Part shown: piece after piece, positions 23,671 through 35,770 of the stretch | Position numbering within the stretch: the first letter of the stretch is position 1 | Layout: each line of letters begins with the position of its first letter | DNA from: Papilionanthe hookeriana x Papilionanthe teres | Lineage: Eukaryota > Streptophyta > Magnoliopsida > Asparagales > Orchidaceae | DNA: 64,000 nucleotides | Direction of reading: 5' to 3' | Assembly: GCA_022702705.1 (NCBI GenBank) | Contig: CM040433.1 | Span: forward strand, 23,933,797-23,997,796 | Program-made: the position numbers and the translations under genes | Notes under the pieces: model-generated | Databases searched by the model: none | What the model was told of the DNA's origin: nothing | Seen by the model: only the letters and a program-made list of their open reading frames with translations

Positions 23671-24200
23671 ACGTGTCCTTAGGTAGTTAATGAAAGGCCC
23701 AGGAACATCTTGGATTCGATGCCCCTAAAGTGCACCTTGTGGGGTTTAATCTCATATTGAATTTTTTGAGTGCTAAAGGTCTCTTTTAGATCTTTGATGT
23801 GTTATTCAGTTGATTTAATTTCTTGAATATCTTTGACATATATCTCGAGTTTCCATCAGTTTTGATTAGAAAAGATACATCACGAGGCGTTGATAAGTTG
23901 CCACTGATGTTTTTAAGCCCAAAGGGTGTTACATAAAAACAAAATTTGCCTTATCTAGTAATAAATGTGGCTTTCTTTCCATCGGCTAGATGTATCTTTA
24001 TCTAGTGTTAGCGGTAATACGCATCGAGGAACTCATTACGAGTATCAGCTGTTGTGTCCACTAAGGTTTCGATCTTTGGTAGAGGGTAAGCTGTCCTTTG
24101 AGTAAACGACGGCGAGAGTAGGTGAAGTAAACACACATTTCACTTTCCATTGGCTTTCTTGACCATGATGACATTCGAGAGCGAGTTAGATATTGGACTT
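23671..24200 (-). pseudogene. Tat copy 2: reverse transcriptase with lost catalytic Asp
   Basis: Minus-strand RT. Blocks in order: VIMVKKANGKWKMCVYFT at 24128-24181 (intact form VxMVKKxNGKWRMCVDFT), HPLGLKTSVATYQRLV at about 23890-23940 (intact form MPFGLKNAGATYQRLV), then YVKD at 23829-23840 where YVDD is expected, and HIKDLKETF. The change of the first catalytic aspartate to lysine would abolish polymerisation by itself. A stop also follows. CVDFT is CVYFT here, losing another conserved Asp. Confidence 0.88.
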
Positions 24201-24599
24201 CATGGATGTAGTCGTTGTCCGTAAACACGAACCTCTGTCGCTATCGTTGTCTTAATTTTGGTAGTGTTGAATCTTACATTGAATGACAGTAAGGGTGATG
24301 TTCGGTGGTGGCACGTTGCATCGATTTAAATATCGGGGATTTCTTTAGTGGTCCGAGTACACTACGGTGCTCTCGAAGCATGCGTGAATGGCCACAGATC
24401 TGTGTGAGTGTACACGATCGGGGGAAACCTTGTTGAGTTCATCATTGGACACAAATACGTAGGACAACCTCAACGGTCTCGAGACCCCCACCGCCTCTGA
24501 TGCGGATGTTGAGAGGTTCATGTTCGATGCTCATGACCGCTTGCAAATATTAGCTTATAGGCAAGCTCGAAGTTCCCCAGAGAACGTGATTGCTTCCAT

Positions 24600-25000
24600 C
24601 TTATAGAACTGCGCACAACGCATGGTAGTTAGAAATCATGACTTGGTAATTGTTCGAAGTGATAGATTGAAGATAGCATTGTGGGTGATAGAGGCTCTGC
24701 CATAAGGTAACCCTCCATGTTTTTATATTGTTTCCTCATTTCTCCCAAAGTGGAGAGGGCAAAAAGGCCCTTTTGCCTTTTTTTCTTTTCCCAAAGAATC
24801 GAATAAGAGGTTGATCGGTCTTTGTCCGTAATTCGACCTTTAGGATAATCTGCTCCGAACATATTTTGAACGGGATATTCATTGAACTTCCTAAATCGGC
24901 GAGAATACTTTCATCGATAGTTGTTGATTAGCGGTGTGATGACAATCACCTCATTCTTCAGGGTTCCATGAGTGGAAGATACCGCATCTGTAAAGATAAT
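24600..25000 (-). pseudogene. Tat copy 2: protease region (decayed)
   Basis: Minus-strand aspartic protease. IIFTDAVSSTHGTLKNEVIVITPLINNYR is readable in pieces (TDA, HGTLKNEVIV, INNYR), followed in another frame by ILADLGSSMNIPFK, where intact Tat elements have LVDTGSS. The catalytic Asp stays but DTG is DLG. MFGADYPKGRITDKD and SSIYHFEQ then match the end of the domain (YHLKLKFP in relatives). Not functional. Confidence 0.75.
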
Positions 25001-25099
25001 TGGTATGTAGTCACATGAATACAAGATGGCAAAGCATTCAACTCCCCAGAATGTTTCCTCTTAGTCGGAGAGTCGAGAGATCATCCACCAAAGATGATG

Positions 25100-25400
25100 G
25101 GTTTTTATCCACCTTTGCGGTTGCTTGTCTACCATAACGAGGTCGGGTTGGGATTCTCTAGCTAGTTCTTTACCACATCGGCGTATTGTGTACGGCGACT
25201 ACAACAAGCTCTATGAGCTAAGACGAGATGAATTCTTGATGAGGTTTTAGAGGTGACAACACTCCTCCGCATCATGATTGTGATCGTGGTGTGCGATAAT
25301 ACCTCTTTGAATCCTGTAAGGAGGGAGCCGCCTTGATGGCGAGACGGTTGAAGTAGTCCTTTTTCGGATGGCATGGATTAGTTTAGCCATCGACACATTG
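25100..25400 (-). pseudogene. Tat copy 2: gag zinc knuckle
   Basis: Minus-strand nucleic-acid-binding end of gag. The block AHHDHNHDAEECCHLKNLI at about 25240-25300 resembles the Tat knuckle CxxHxxHGHDTEECxxLK; the first Cys is Ala here, so zinc binding would be impaired. Before it the sequence reads PSRRLPPYRIQRG. Placed between the gag core and the protease as expected. Confidence 0.78.
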
Positions 25401-25699
25401 AGGGGTGTCAAACTTTGCATTTCCCTGTATACATTCATTTTTCTCACTCATAATATTAAGCCAGGCGGTAATCATAGTCTTCCTTTCGGTCATTTTTCCA
25501 CTAATCTTGGGACGCGATAGTTGTTGTTTGGGTGGCTTGGTAGAGGAATAATTGTCCTTTGGCCTTCGCGACTCCTCTTTGTTTATTCTACTTCTTTGAT
25601 GGGTGGTAGGAAAATTAAAGCACATGTAGGGGCAACGGAAGTCATCCTCGGTGAGTATGTGCTCGTTCGTCATCTCTCGATACTTCTTGAAAAGTAGTA

Positions 25700-26070
25700 G
25701 GTTTAAAAAGTTTTGGGCCATACCTAAATAATTTACTCCAGGACTTCTCGCCAAAGTTGTTTTTAACTATATTAGGTTTTAATTCTAACTTTAGGCATCT
25801 CACTTTTTGAAGCGAGTGATATAGGTGTGTAGGCTCTTACTCTCTCCTGTTTGATGTCGAACAAGATGTACGAATCTTTTCTCGGTTTTTTGCACGTTTG
25901 AGAAGTATGAAATGAAGAGTCTTTTTAAATTCATTATAATTTAGGATGTTTTCATTCAACGGACTTTGAAAACATCGAAGAGTTGATTCCTTCATGGTGG
26001 TTAAGAAGAGGTGATATATTATGTGTTTGTCGATACGGGAGAAGAACGGCCAGGTATTTCAAATGGCGAT
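25700..26070 (-). pseudogene. Tat copy 2: gag capsid core (decayed)
   Basis: Minus-strand Retrotrans_gag-type sequence. Readable blocks are NENILNYNEFKKTLHFILLK near 25900-25960, a region like LxxVRQxxxESLRxYIxRF (EPTHLYHSLQK here) near 25800-25840, and KLFRYGPKLFKPTTFQEV near 25690-25740 (relatives have PPxTFxDLLxRAQKY). Frame changes separate the blocks. Upstream sequence to 26360 probably belongs to gag or its leader. Confidence 0.7.
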
Positions 26071-26590
26071 ATGTGTTTGATTGGGTCGTGCCCCTCCCTT
26101 TGTAGCGAAGATTCTTAGCTTGGCGGGAGCATTGCTTTTTTTTTATTTGGCGAGTAAAAGACCCTCTCGCAGTGGCCGGACGAGACACTCTCTTCCGATT
26201 TTCCCATCGCCGTTCCTTTGCGTAAACACATTTGTGTCGTGTGTTGGGACTCACCTTTCACTTTTATCGGTTGGTTGCGGACACAGTTTGTGCAGCATAG
26301 GCGGATTCTTGGTGGGGGTCTTTGGGGGCCAGGCCCCTTGAGTTCTGTCTCCATGTGAGGTGCCTAGTCGTTTCTGCAGGTGATTCTTTGCTGGAGGACC
26401 TTGAATTGCTTCATGAGGGTTATTTGGGCTTGTAAGCCCTAGACTTTCACATGGATGTCTGGTTGGGTTTCATGTGTGCTATCTCTTTTTAGAAAGTTTC
26501 TCATTTGTAGTTAGCTCTACTTCTCGTTTAGGGCTTGTACACGCTCCACACACCACCTTTCAGTATTAGATCCATTATTGTCTTTTGCGA
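26071..26590 (-). other. Tat copy 2: leader / gag N-terminal region
   Basis: Sequence between the presumed LTR and the gag core on the minus strand. No primer site or gag start could be recognised. Small frames at 25952-26254 (minus) and 26081-26341 (plus) overlap here and carry no familiar motif. Confidence 0.35.
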
Positions 26591-26694
26591 ACACGCGTCG
26601 AGAGTTCGAACGAGTAGAGAAAAGAGAGTAGAGGGTTAAGAGTTTGATGTCGACAAGAATTGGGGTAGAGTCCTTTAATCATATTTTTGTCTCA

Positions 26695-26702
26695 TATTTA
26701 TA
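26695..26702 (-). promoter_or_regulatory. TATA box in minus-strand LTR
   Basis: TATAAATA on the minus strand, followed by ATGAGAC and, 30-60 bases on, a stretch with ACTCTACC and CTCTACTCTC typical of a transcribed leader. Plausible LTR promoter for Tat copy 2. Confidence 0.45.
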
Positions 26703-27296
26703 GGAGCGTATTTTGTACAATTACGGGGAAGAAGAGAATGGTTATGGAAAGCAGATTTTTAATATGATTCATGTTACAATTAATTATTTAGATTACATAC
26801 GTATACGTATTACAAAGTAAATTTTGACATAATGGTAATTTGAAAAACCGAGTTGTATGCTCTGTGATTGAGCGAGACCGATTAGTGGCGGCGCGACACG
26901 AAGGCATCTTTGGTAGGCGCCAGCCCGTATGTCGATCTCGCGAGGGCGCTCTCGCGCTTGGTCGGTCGAGTAGCTATGATGGGGTGAGTCATGGGTGCTT
27001 GTCATTGACTCGTCTTATAGGTCGTGTCCTCTCGAAAATTTGGATCTCCTTGTAAGGTCTTGGGCTGATTTTTTTGTTGCCCATGCAAGGTATCCGGCGA
27101 GGTCGGCCTAGCAAAATGATCCATGCCTCACTTTCTGGCGGATCTCGTTGGCCCCAACGAGCGGGGAACCATCTCCAAAACTTAGTCCTCTCCGAGCTCG
27201 GAAGACATGATTTCATGCCTTGTGTGAGTCATCAATTTATTCTTGCACCTCGAAGAAAACATTTTTATTTGAGCATGCTGAGATTTAGTGTATGTT

Positions 27297-27322
27297 GATA
27301 TATATATATATATATATATATA
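27297..27322. repeat. (TA)n microsatellite
   Basis: Uninterrupted alternating TA of about 26 bp. Confidence 0.95.
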
Positions 27323-28520
27323 TTTGAAGATTTTCAAATAGTATACCGTGTTGAAGTTTTGAGATGGACGCTTAGGAATTCTCCCAACCCACACAATAAG
27401 TTATTGGGAAGGACAAGAGATGTCAGTTAATATGGCAGATGGATGATTTATAGGAATATAATAATTTGGAAATACGATAAAAGCGGTCAAAGAGTGCTTT
27501 GCGATGGAGTCCATATTTTTATGTATTTCATGCTGATCAATCCACTTGTATTTACTTTAATTTTTTTGGTAATAAGATAATTTTGTTGATTTTTTTTTTA
27601 TTTTATTTACAAGCATGGGTGCTGCAAAGCCTGAGAATCATTTAGTGGGATCTAATGTCAAAGCGACCCCTTTACGTCTGATCAAAATAATTTTCAAAAT
27701 TACTTCTTATTTTTAACGTGACATACAATACATAGAAAGTAAATTATATTTATTTCGTAATAAAATTCAACTTTTGAATATTATCTAAGTGTTGAATTCT
27801 AAATTATCATTTGTGAACGCCAAATCGAGAGTTAGAGAGTTATTAGGCAAAATTTGTCATTTCGCCTCTTATTTATATATGTATATACGTACAATTATCG
27901 AAAGGAGGCGATGATTGTGAAGCTACTATTAATGCAATTAATTGTGTTTGTCTTATCATAAATATATATTCTGATTTGATTTTGAGTATGACGGCGTAGA
28001 TTAGTTCACGTGTCTTAATTCGGTTAGTAGACGTCGGTCGGATGGTGGTCATGCTTGCGAAATAAAGAATCAATCATCGACTAGCTATGATCGAATGCTC
28101 TTCTAAGGAGCCTCTAGGTGACCGGAATCTGGGCGCGATCGTAGGTCAGTATCTCATTATATTATGTCAATTGACTCCGGCCAAACGTCCCGGTCCTAGA
28201 GTGAACGGTTCGGATCATGCTCTTTTGGTTTGACGCCTAGATCATCCGGTCGTTATCACAGGTCATGATTGCTTTGAGATTATTGTTAGTTGATATGTAG
28301 ATATATTTGTTCCTGAGTTTTCTTGCTCATAAAAGTGAGTTAAGATAAGGATATGAAAATTAATTAAAAATCGAGTGGCACTAAAATCGAAAATCATTGT
28401 GATAATTAACATTCCCTTAGGTTTTGTGTGGCCTCGACGTGATTTATGAAATGATTCATTGGTTTGGCATGACATCGCTTAACGATCGATGTCCCGATTA
28501 AGCTGAGTTGCATCATGGCT

Positions 28521-29589
28521 GATGGTTCAAGGCCGGATCCTTTGTGGACCCCAAAATTCTTGCCAAGGCGAGGTATGAGCCCTTGGTCCTGTAAAGAAGA
28601 ACAAGGTTAGGAAAGGAAACGGTCAAGGCCCACACTTTAGTTGACTAATCAATTCGACTCAACTTGGGATCCGGCGAATGTCGAAAGTCCCTTGTTAGGA
28701 GGCTATGGTCGCCGAATCGGCATGGGTTAAGCGCTAAGAACCAATAGTTCTTGCATGTTGTACGGTGTTGGGGGCAGAGTGGAGATTGGCGGGGGGAGTG
28801 GCGATCATCGCCTCTCCTCGGTCGTCCTTGCGAAGGCGAAGGTACCTCCTTGCAAGAGAGGAGAAAAAATTATTAGCGACCCATTCGTCAATAGATAGAT
28901 TTATGGGTATGTAGAGTTCTTTTTTGTCCTTTTATGGTCTCTACTATTTTCTTCGGCATTCGGCCATACAGTTGATTGGTTAAGTCGGAGGATCGACGAG
29001 ACGGTGGTTAGTTGAAAGATGATCTTTGAGCTGTTCTATTGTTGTGGCCGGTCTGCATGCCCAATAGGAAGGGCATCTATTAGCAATTGTATTTGGGTTG
29101 ACACACACGCACCCACCACGGCTCTTAGTAGAAGCGAGCATGGTGTCATCTTGCTGCGGAGTCATGGAGCATCAGGTAGGAGAGGGTGGGCCCTTAGCGG
29201 TGAGGTTGGTCCTTTAGGGGATTGATCGATGGTTGCCACCTTGCAAAGCGGGTTGATCAAGGCACTTCACGAGCTGAGGAGCTTCGTGAGTCGAATAATT
29301 TGGGCGAGTTCCATTGAAAATTTGGTAAGGATTGATCAATTAGGTTAAAGGTTAACTCGGAAGTGGTCGACGCGTGCCTTGGAAAGACCCATTCATAAAA
29401 CACTTTAGTCTAGATAAATAATAATGTTATTTGAAAATGAAACATCATTTGATTAATTCTTAAAAGATGTTTGGTGTAGCACTTATCATTACGAGCACCT
29501 CGTTTTATGCATTTATCTTTTAAATAGAAACAAAAAACAACTTCTTTATTTAGTTTACACGTTCTAGTTTCTTTCTTTATGCTTTTGAT
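28521..29589. other. Non-coding stretch, nothing recognised
   Basis: CG-rich patches (28560-28870) alternate with AT-rich ones. No motif, LTR border or domain was recognised on either strand. Small open frames here lack codon or motif support. Confidence 0.3.
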
Positions 29590-31340
29590 CTTCCTTCTCG
29601 TTTCGTGTATCGTACGCAGCATACTGTTGCAATGGTTACGAAATATTCCCTTACCCTCTTTGACTCCGTTAAGGGTGGTGATATTTCATTTTTGATGGAG
29701 AATGAAATAAACAAGCGATGGGGAAATACATTCTACATGACAATATCACTCTTCGAAGTAACGAGGTCGGCTCCGGCGGCAGTTGTGCGGCCTGGATCTA
29801 GTCTTCTACGAGACCGGTTCAATATGGCCTCTAGTTACCTTTGTGCGACGAGCTCCGGAGTGCCTTCAACTCTTACGGGCTTATTTTGACGCTTGTATTG
29901 CTGAACTTCGTGATAGGCATAATGAAATTCGCCCTTTATTGTCATTCGGGAGCATATCCTGTGGTCAATCGACCAATTTAAGCATTTTCTTTCTTCTTTA
30001 AAGTCGATAATGAGGGGCTTTTGCCATGTTTTTGGCGGGCAAAAAACTCTGCACACTTTAGGAGTTGAGAATTTAATAAAGGATTGGAAAAAGAGATTTA
30101 CGATCGGCTCTGTCTTCTTTGCCTGGGAGGGGATCCGAGATCGGCGCTGAAGTGGGTGGTGTAGAAGGCTGAATTCTCTTAGAGAGAGTATGGAAGTCAT
30201 CAAGGTGATGTTGAACGTTTGTCACCTGTTAGTCTCGCAATGCTCGTCGAAGCAATTATAGGTACGCGGCAGTGAGATGGCCAGAGGGCTTGATGGCACT
30301 TCTTAGAAATCAACGAGGCGGTCGAGGCAAAGCGGTGAAGGAAAAGAGCCCGACACCAAACACCGAAGTGGAAGCAACTTGCGGCACCATATACCACTAA
30401 TTAAGATGAGGATTAAACACCACGCCAGGTGCGGCCTACAGGCATATCTTCTTCGTGTATGAAAGTAATGTTGTCGGTCGAAGACACGGTGATCGACAAG
30501 GTTACGATTATTCCTGAAATGTGCCTCTCATCTTGTTGATGTAGGGGAAGGTGACGAAGGAGCATCGGTTTATGAGGGGATTCGGGATGAGACCGCATAA
30601 CCATCTCTCTCTTCTTCTACAAGCCCAGCGTGCTAATAGCACATCCTGGCCAGTTGTCACTCTCTTGAATCTTAGATGAGGACCGAATTTAGGTCGCCCC
30701 GGCTATCTCACCCAATTTCTTGTCGGAAGGATCAATTTCATTTTCGGACATTGAGCCCTCACCTTCCTACGAGAAAGTGCCCAACGGTTAGGAAATGAGC
30801 CAACGGATGATGTAAACCCTCCACTTTCCCCTTCATTAAAGGAGAAAGGAGGAGGTTCTCGTGAGAGCCCATGCGCGAGTGCTAGAATGATACGACGGGG
30901 GCCGAAAACGGCTCGGTACGCGGATCAGTCTTGAGCCCATGCCGCCCGGACGGATGAAAACGGGAATATGCCACAGCTGCGGAACCGGTGTGGTTCGAGG
31001 GAGCTCGGATGTACCACAGTAGACTTCGGCCTTTTTGTGAACTCATCCATAATGTTGATTTATAGTGATTGATGGCATTGCATAGTGCATTTTTAGGGCT
31101 AGCGCGTGCTGTTGGAAGAGTCGTTGGTTGGGGCTCGAAAGAAGGAGTCACAACGGAATGGAACCTTGTAAAAATACTCGCCAAGATCGAGAACTCTTGA
31201 AGCATAAGCTTGATAGCTACAGAGGACGACCATGAATTTGTTGGCACTATAGCCACATTAAGGAAAGAAAATGTCGAGCTTAAAGAGAAGGCCATCTCAT
31301 TTTCTATGGAGGAGCATGAGGATGAACGAGTGGCCATTTA
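29590..31340 (+). pseudogene. Possible plant mobile-element ORF (Transposase_28-like) with C-terminal coiled coil
   Basis: Weak plus-strand similarity to the plant proteins annotated as putative gypsy-type transposon, often found as an extra ORF near Tat gag. The supporting blocks are FFFKVDNEGL near 29985-30015 followed by an HVFG block, and KDWKKRFTIGSVFFAWE near 30081-30130 (family pattern WKxRFFFV). Near 31247-31330 comes TLRKENVELKEKAISFSMEE, a likely coiled coil as seen at the C-terminus of that family. Frames change between blocks. The minus-strand frames in this interval (29835-30203 and 30882-31337) show no motif. This might instead be a chance resemblance. Confidence 0.33.
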
Positions 31341-33664
31341 AACTTGGGGTAGACATTGCCATGCAACAATTTGTTCATCATGGCTTGGTTAACCCTAAAT
31401 TTCCTAATAGAAAATTCTGATGCTTAATTTAAGACGAGTCGACAAAGTCCCAAGAAGGGCAGTTCGAGGCAATGAAGGAGGTTTGGTCACCGTTAAGTCA
31501 TAAAATAAGAAATTTTTTTAGAAAGAATGCTTGTATCTCTCTTTATTGGATATATGAGAAAGAATTAGTTAGTTTTTTTGCTTTCCTTTATTTGGATTGG
31601 TTGTAAATTTTAACTAATTATATGCTCTTCTTGTGAGTCGATCTCTTTTGCATGGGCCGGTCGATTAAGATGTTTCTTTAATTTTGTTTGGTTGGTTTTC
31701 TCCTCAAGAGACTAACATGCGAGGAGACCATGATGTCTTCTTTGAAAATCTTGTCAACGGCGCATTCTCGATCACTTTCGAGCTAAACCCCAAACATTAG
31801 ATGTCATGCTCTTGCTTTGTTCATCCTTTATGAGGATTCATTTAAATTAGGTCATTATTTGGGATTCAAATCACACTCACAAGCTACTTCCCATAGTGAA
31901 TCGAGGCCATGGGAAAATATATGTGGATTGTGTGACACATGTCGATTTGAACCCATTATGCATCAATATGCCAATGTGGAGAAAATGCTAATCAAAATGT
32001 TTGAAACATTGAATGAGAATATTTATGAAGATGTGAATTATGATAAGGATGAAGATTAACATGATTTTTGGACTTTAATCATATGCATTTATGAGGGAAT
32101 AATTTCAAAATGGGCCATATGAGAGGAATTGATTTTCATGAAAAAATGAATGGTCCAATTTTGTTAAAATTATTTAATGAATATGTTTATAATGATATAA
32201 AATATGATTGGTACAAGTTTCATGCAAATTTGAGATCATTTGATATAAAAAATGGATGATTTAATGAGATTTCAAAATCCCCCGAGAGGGAATTGAAATT
32301 TGAACATGAGGTCTATGAATTGGCAATCGATTGGCCAAAAAACTGTAAAATTGTGTTAGAATATCCTAAGAACTAACCATGATGAATGTGACATGATTTT
32401 GAAGAAATTTGAATATGATTATGACATGCACAAGGAGACCTAAAAAAATAAAGCTTTGAACATATGAAGTATATCAAGTCATAATGTGATAGATCAAATT
32501 ATTAAACAATGATGGTAAGAACATCATAAAATATTACCACACCAAATTTGGAGTGATTTGGACTTCAATTGATGCATGAATGAATGTGATCAAGATATGT
32601 GCAAAAAGCTTATAAAAATAGGTTTGTCTTATGGCCCAGTCATGATATGACCACAGGCATGACCAAAATTATGTATTTTTAGGTAAATAAAATTTTAAGT
32701 TTCAATTGCCAAAATTTGGAACTAATCGGAGGTCGTTTTGGTTCAATTTGGGTTAATTTGGCTAAACATGTCAAAAATTATGTCAAAAGGGCATTTGGTA
32801 ATTTTAGCTAATTTTTGGTTAAAGTGGTCAAAAAGATGATTTAAAGGTTAGAAGGTGGTTCGGGGAGGAAATTTGGAAGTCAAACGATAGTGTCGGGGTC
32901 ATTTTCAACCAATGTGAAAGGTTTTATGAACCTCGGAGCATTTTTTAAGTTTCTGTTATTTCGATACGTGTGCCAAAAGTTGTGGGAAGTATAGCAAGTT
33001 TACGGTAAAAAAAATTCTCGAAGTCATAAGGAATGATTTGGTATCATTTTTTAGGACTTATTGGTGACTCTAGAAATTTTAGGAAAATTGGCAGGTATTT
33101 TGGGGGATCTATGGGTATTTTGGTAATTTTTGGGAAAATTGGGTATTTTTGCAAATTTTTGGTTTCAAGGGTTTTTCATGATAATATCAAATGGTTTGGT
33201 AAAGTTTGGAAATTCAATGGTTGCTTTGGGGAATTGTGAAATTTTAAAATGTTTAAATGAGGTCTTTAGGGGAAATTGGGCTCGAATAGTTTTGGTTAGA
33301 CCCATTGGTACATTGATTACAATGTTATGGTCATGAAAATGCAATGTTTATGATGATTATGATGATTATGAATGATGATGTAATTTATTGAAGTCGAAAG
33401 GTGTAGTGTAGAGAACGGTCTGAGGCTTTCCTATGGTATAGGTCTATAAGAATTCTCGTAGAGTTCCTTATGTAATCTGCAATCTACGCCAGTAAAAATT
33501 ATTGATCACATATAGAACTGACATAGAGAATAAAGATTTGGTTGAAATGTCTAAGGAGAAGGTGGGTACCCTTTCTAAGGCAAGATAGTCGTTAGGAAAG
33601 TCACAGAGGCAGATCTATTAACTAAAGGAAAGACCCAAAATTCTTACCAAAAGTGAGGTCGATA
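31341..33664 (-). mobile_element. Tat copy 3: 3' LTR, minus orientation (far end undefined)
   Basis: Read on the minus strand, the sequence TATCGACCTCACTTTTGG follows a polypurine tract and matches the LTR start TGTTGACCTCGATTTGG at 6889. Further in, both LTRs are rich in AAAATT and CCCAAATT words and share a GGxACTC...CCTATACCA-like stretch about 200 bp from the start. Divergence is high. The far end was not located; 31800-32060 carries an 80-residue frame without any motif. Confidence 0.6.
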
Positions 33665-33682
33665 AATGGACCCCCAATAGGT
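33665..33682 (-). promoter_or_regulatory. Polypurine tract of Tat copy 3
   Basis: Minus-strand ATTGGGGGTCC, identical to the tract at 6874-6884 on the plus strand and flanked by the same words (CACACC before, TCGACCTC or TTGACCTC after). Marks the junction between internal region and LTR. Confidence 0.75.
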
Positions 33683-34782
33683 GTGGTTTGTAAGCAGCAC
33701 CTTTGCGCATATTGGCGTTGGCCGAAAATGATCAACGGACCAATCAAGAAATGTTGAAGCTAACTTTCTCTTAAGGGGTATATAACTCGGTAAGGGAGAG
33801 GCTACTTGTGATATCCATGTAAGGCAACAGTGAACACCTTTGAGGATAAAGAGAGTCTTGTCCGTTGGGGTTGAGCAAGAAGGATATTTAGCAAGGTTAA
33901 TGTGTGTGTGTATTTTTTGAAGTTATGAGTTTGGATTGCCAATATCATTGCGGTGATCCAATAAGTAGAAATTTTGATTTGTAGTTAAGATTTCGAATTA
34001 TCGAATCGAAAATATGTGTAGTGTCATTGAAAGACTAGGTCGAAAGAATAGCATAGAGACTCCTCTTTAAGTTGAGAGCTAGTCGAAGACACAGTATCCC
34101 ACTTGAGGTATATGGTCTTAGTGGTAGCAAGTGCGAGGAAGGAGAGTACGAGATCATAGTGTACATTTAAAGAGGTCTTATACCTAGCTCGGATGTATAT
34201 AGATTCAACCTATGTCAGTTGGGGAAGGGAAGGTATGAATCCGGAGGTATTGTCGTGTTTCGACGAGAATGGTGGCCATGACTTGACCGGGGTTACCGTA
34301 ATTTGGCGAAGGATTGTCATGATTTGGCAAAGAAATTAGCATAGGCGCGGTGGGCGTAGCAAAGTGTGTATATCATTTCGTGTATGTGTAGTCGGTGTCG
34401 TCGTAGCAAAGTGTACGGACATAAAGAATAAATTTAGGAATGTCTTGTGCGTGCAACAAGGACATACTCGACGAGAATTATCGGATGCCTTTATCCATTT
34501 CGAGGGTGGCCTTACTCCTATCTCGGAGGTCGGCGATTGCCTCTCTCTCCACAAGGTTTATTCTTTTTTGTTAGGCGCAGTTATTGTCGTCACCTCTTTT
34601 GGAGTGAGCCTTGAAGACTTTTTCAGGGATGATTTGCTCTACACTCTTTCGTGGATCTTATCGATAGTGAGTGGATATCATCTCTAGAGACCAGGTCTTT
34701 TCGACTTTAAAGGCTTGGGATTGCAATGCAAAGGTGCGGCGGATAGACGATTGACCCATCTCAACCATTCATTAGGATCATA
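33683..34782 (-). other. Tat copy 3: internal 3' region remnant
   Basis: The part next to the polypurine tract (33690-33770) matches 6787-6873 in reverse orientation. Beyond about 33800 the similarity is not visible by eye. A 107-residue plus-strand frame at 34364-34687 has no recognised motif. No tandem array like the one in copy 1 is present here, so the array is not a fixed property of the family. Confidence 0.45.
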
Positions 34783-34783
34783 C

Positions 34784-34845
<62 letters not shown>

Positions 34846-34846
34846 T
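34783..34846. repeat. (AAT)n/(ATT)n microsatellite with orientation switch
   Basis: About 18 bp of AAT repeats followed without spacer by about 46 bp of ATT repeats. The two halves are complementary and could fold into a hairpin. Confidence 0.95.
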
Positions 34847-35770
34847 TATATATATCGTAGAAAAACCCCTCAAAAATCACCCGGTTGCCAACGATAAATT
34901 CGCAGGTCATCGTGCATGTGAGAAAATGAAAATAAAATTTTGACAAGCCAGTTTTCTTGAGTCTCGCTGAAAAAAATGATCCTTTATGATGAATTGTAAA
35001 TTGATGAATTGGATGCAATTTTGGCAGCACATTCAAAAGTTGATCAATTTCTACAAGCAAGTTTTTCATAATATTTTACCAATATCATTTAATAATTACT
35101 CTATTCATATTAATTAAATTGAGGGCAATATAGTCATTCAACTTATTTTAACATGATTCATAGTTTCTAAGCTTGATTTAAAGATGGTCCAAACTCAGTA
35201 AAATAAAAATTTGAGAACTCAAAGTTGTTTATAGGATTATGGACATTTTTCTTTATCATAGACATGAAATATTAGGAGCTATTTTTTTAATTCTTTGGTT
35301 ATATAGATAATTTTGCTGCCTTATGTAATTTATAGTAATCATAAAAATATGTAGTTGAATTACATAATAAGTAATTTCATCATGAACACTATACTAATAA
35401 TGTTTAGTAATGATGTTGAAAGCTATAACGAACCATTGGATTTAGACAATGGTTTGAAATCAATGCTAACAATGTTTAATAATCAAACTCAGCCATTTTT
35501 AGAGCTATATAATTTAAAGCCATATTAATGTAAGAACAAATGTATGAAATCAGTGCTCTATGGAACTGCCAAATTGAATTATGAAAATATTTTTGCTGCA
35601 ATAAATAATAATAATAATAGCATCCCACTGTTACGACACAAAAAGTCCAAGAGGAAGTATTTGGGAGCCCACTTCAGAAAGTTGGGCCCCAGCTCAAGTG
35701 GAAGCCCATAGGATCCACGTGAATTCAGCTCAGAAAACAAAATAATGGATTAATCATGAGACGGCACTAT
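34847..35770. other. AT-rich non-coding DNA
   Basis: No coding signal. A short GC-richer patch at 35630-35720 (TTACGACACAAAAAGTCC onward) resembles the beginning of a small LTR but has no partner in the window. Confidence 0.3.

Larger units (their letters stand above)
26591..28520 (-). mobile_element. Probable 5' LTR of Tat copy 2 (borders uncertain)
   Basis: Lies upstream of the minus-strand gag. It includes a TATA box (TATAAATA on the minus strand, 26695-26702) followed at a usual distance by a pyrimidine-rich leader, as at an LTR promoter. No terminal TG/CA or polypurine tract was found for it, and it contains a short TA repeat at 27297-27322. The assignment depends mainly on position. 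Small frames in the CG-rich part (26793-27298) show no motif. Confidence 0.4.

Noticed and set aside
30882..31337. 151-residue minus-strand frame
   Set aside because: Ser-rich shadow of the plus-strand coiled-coil-like frame; no family resemblance.
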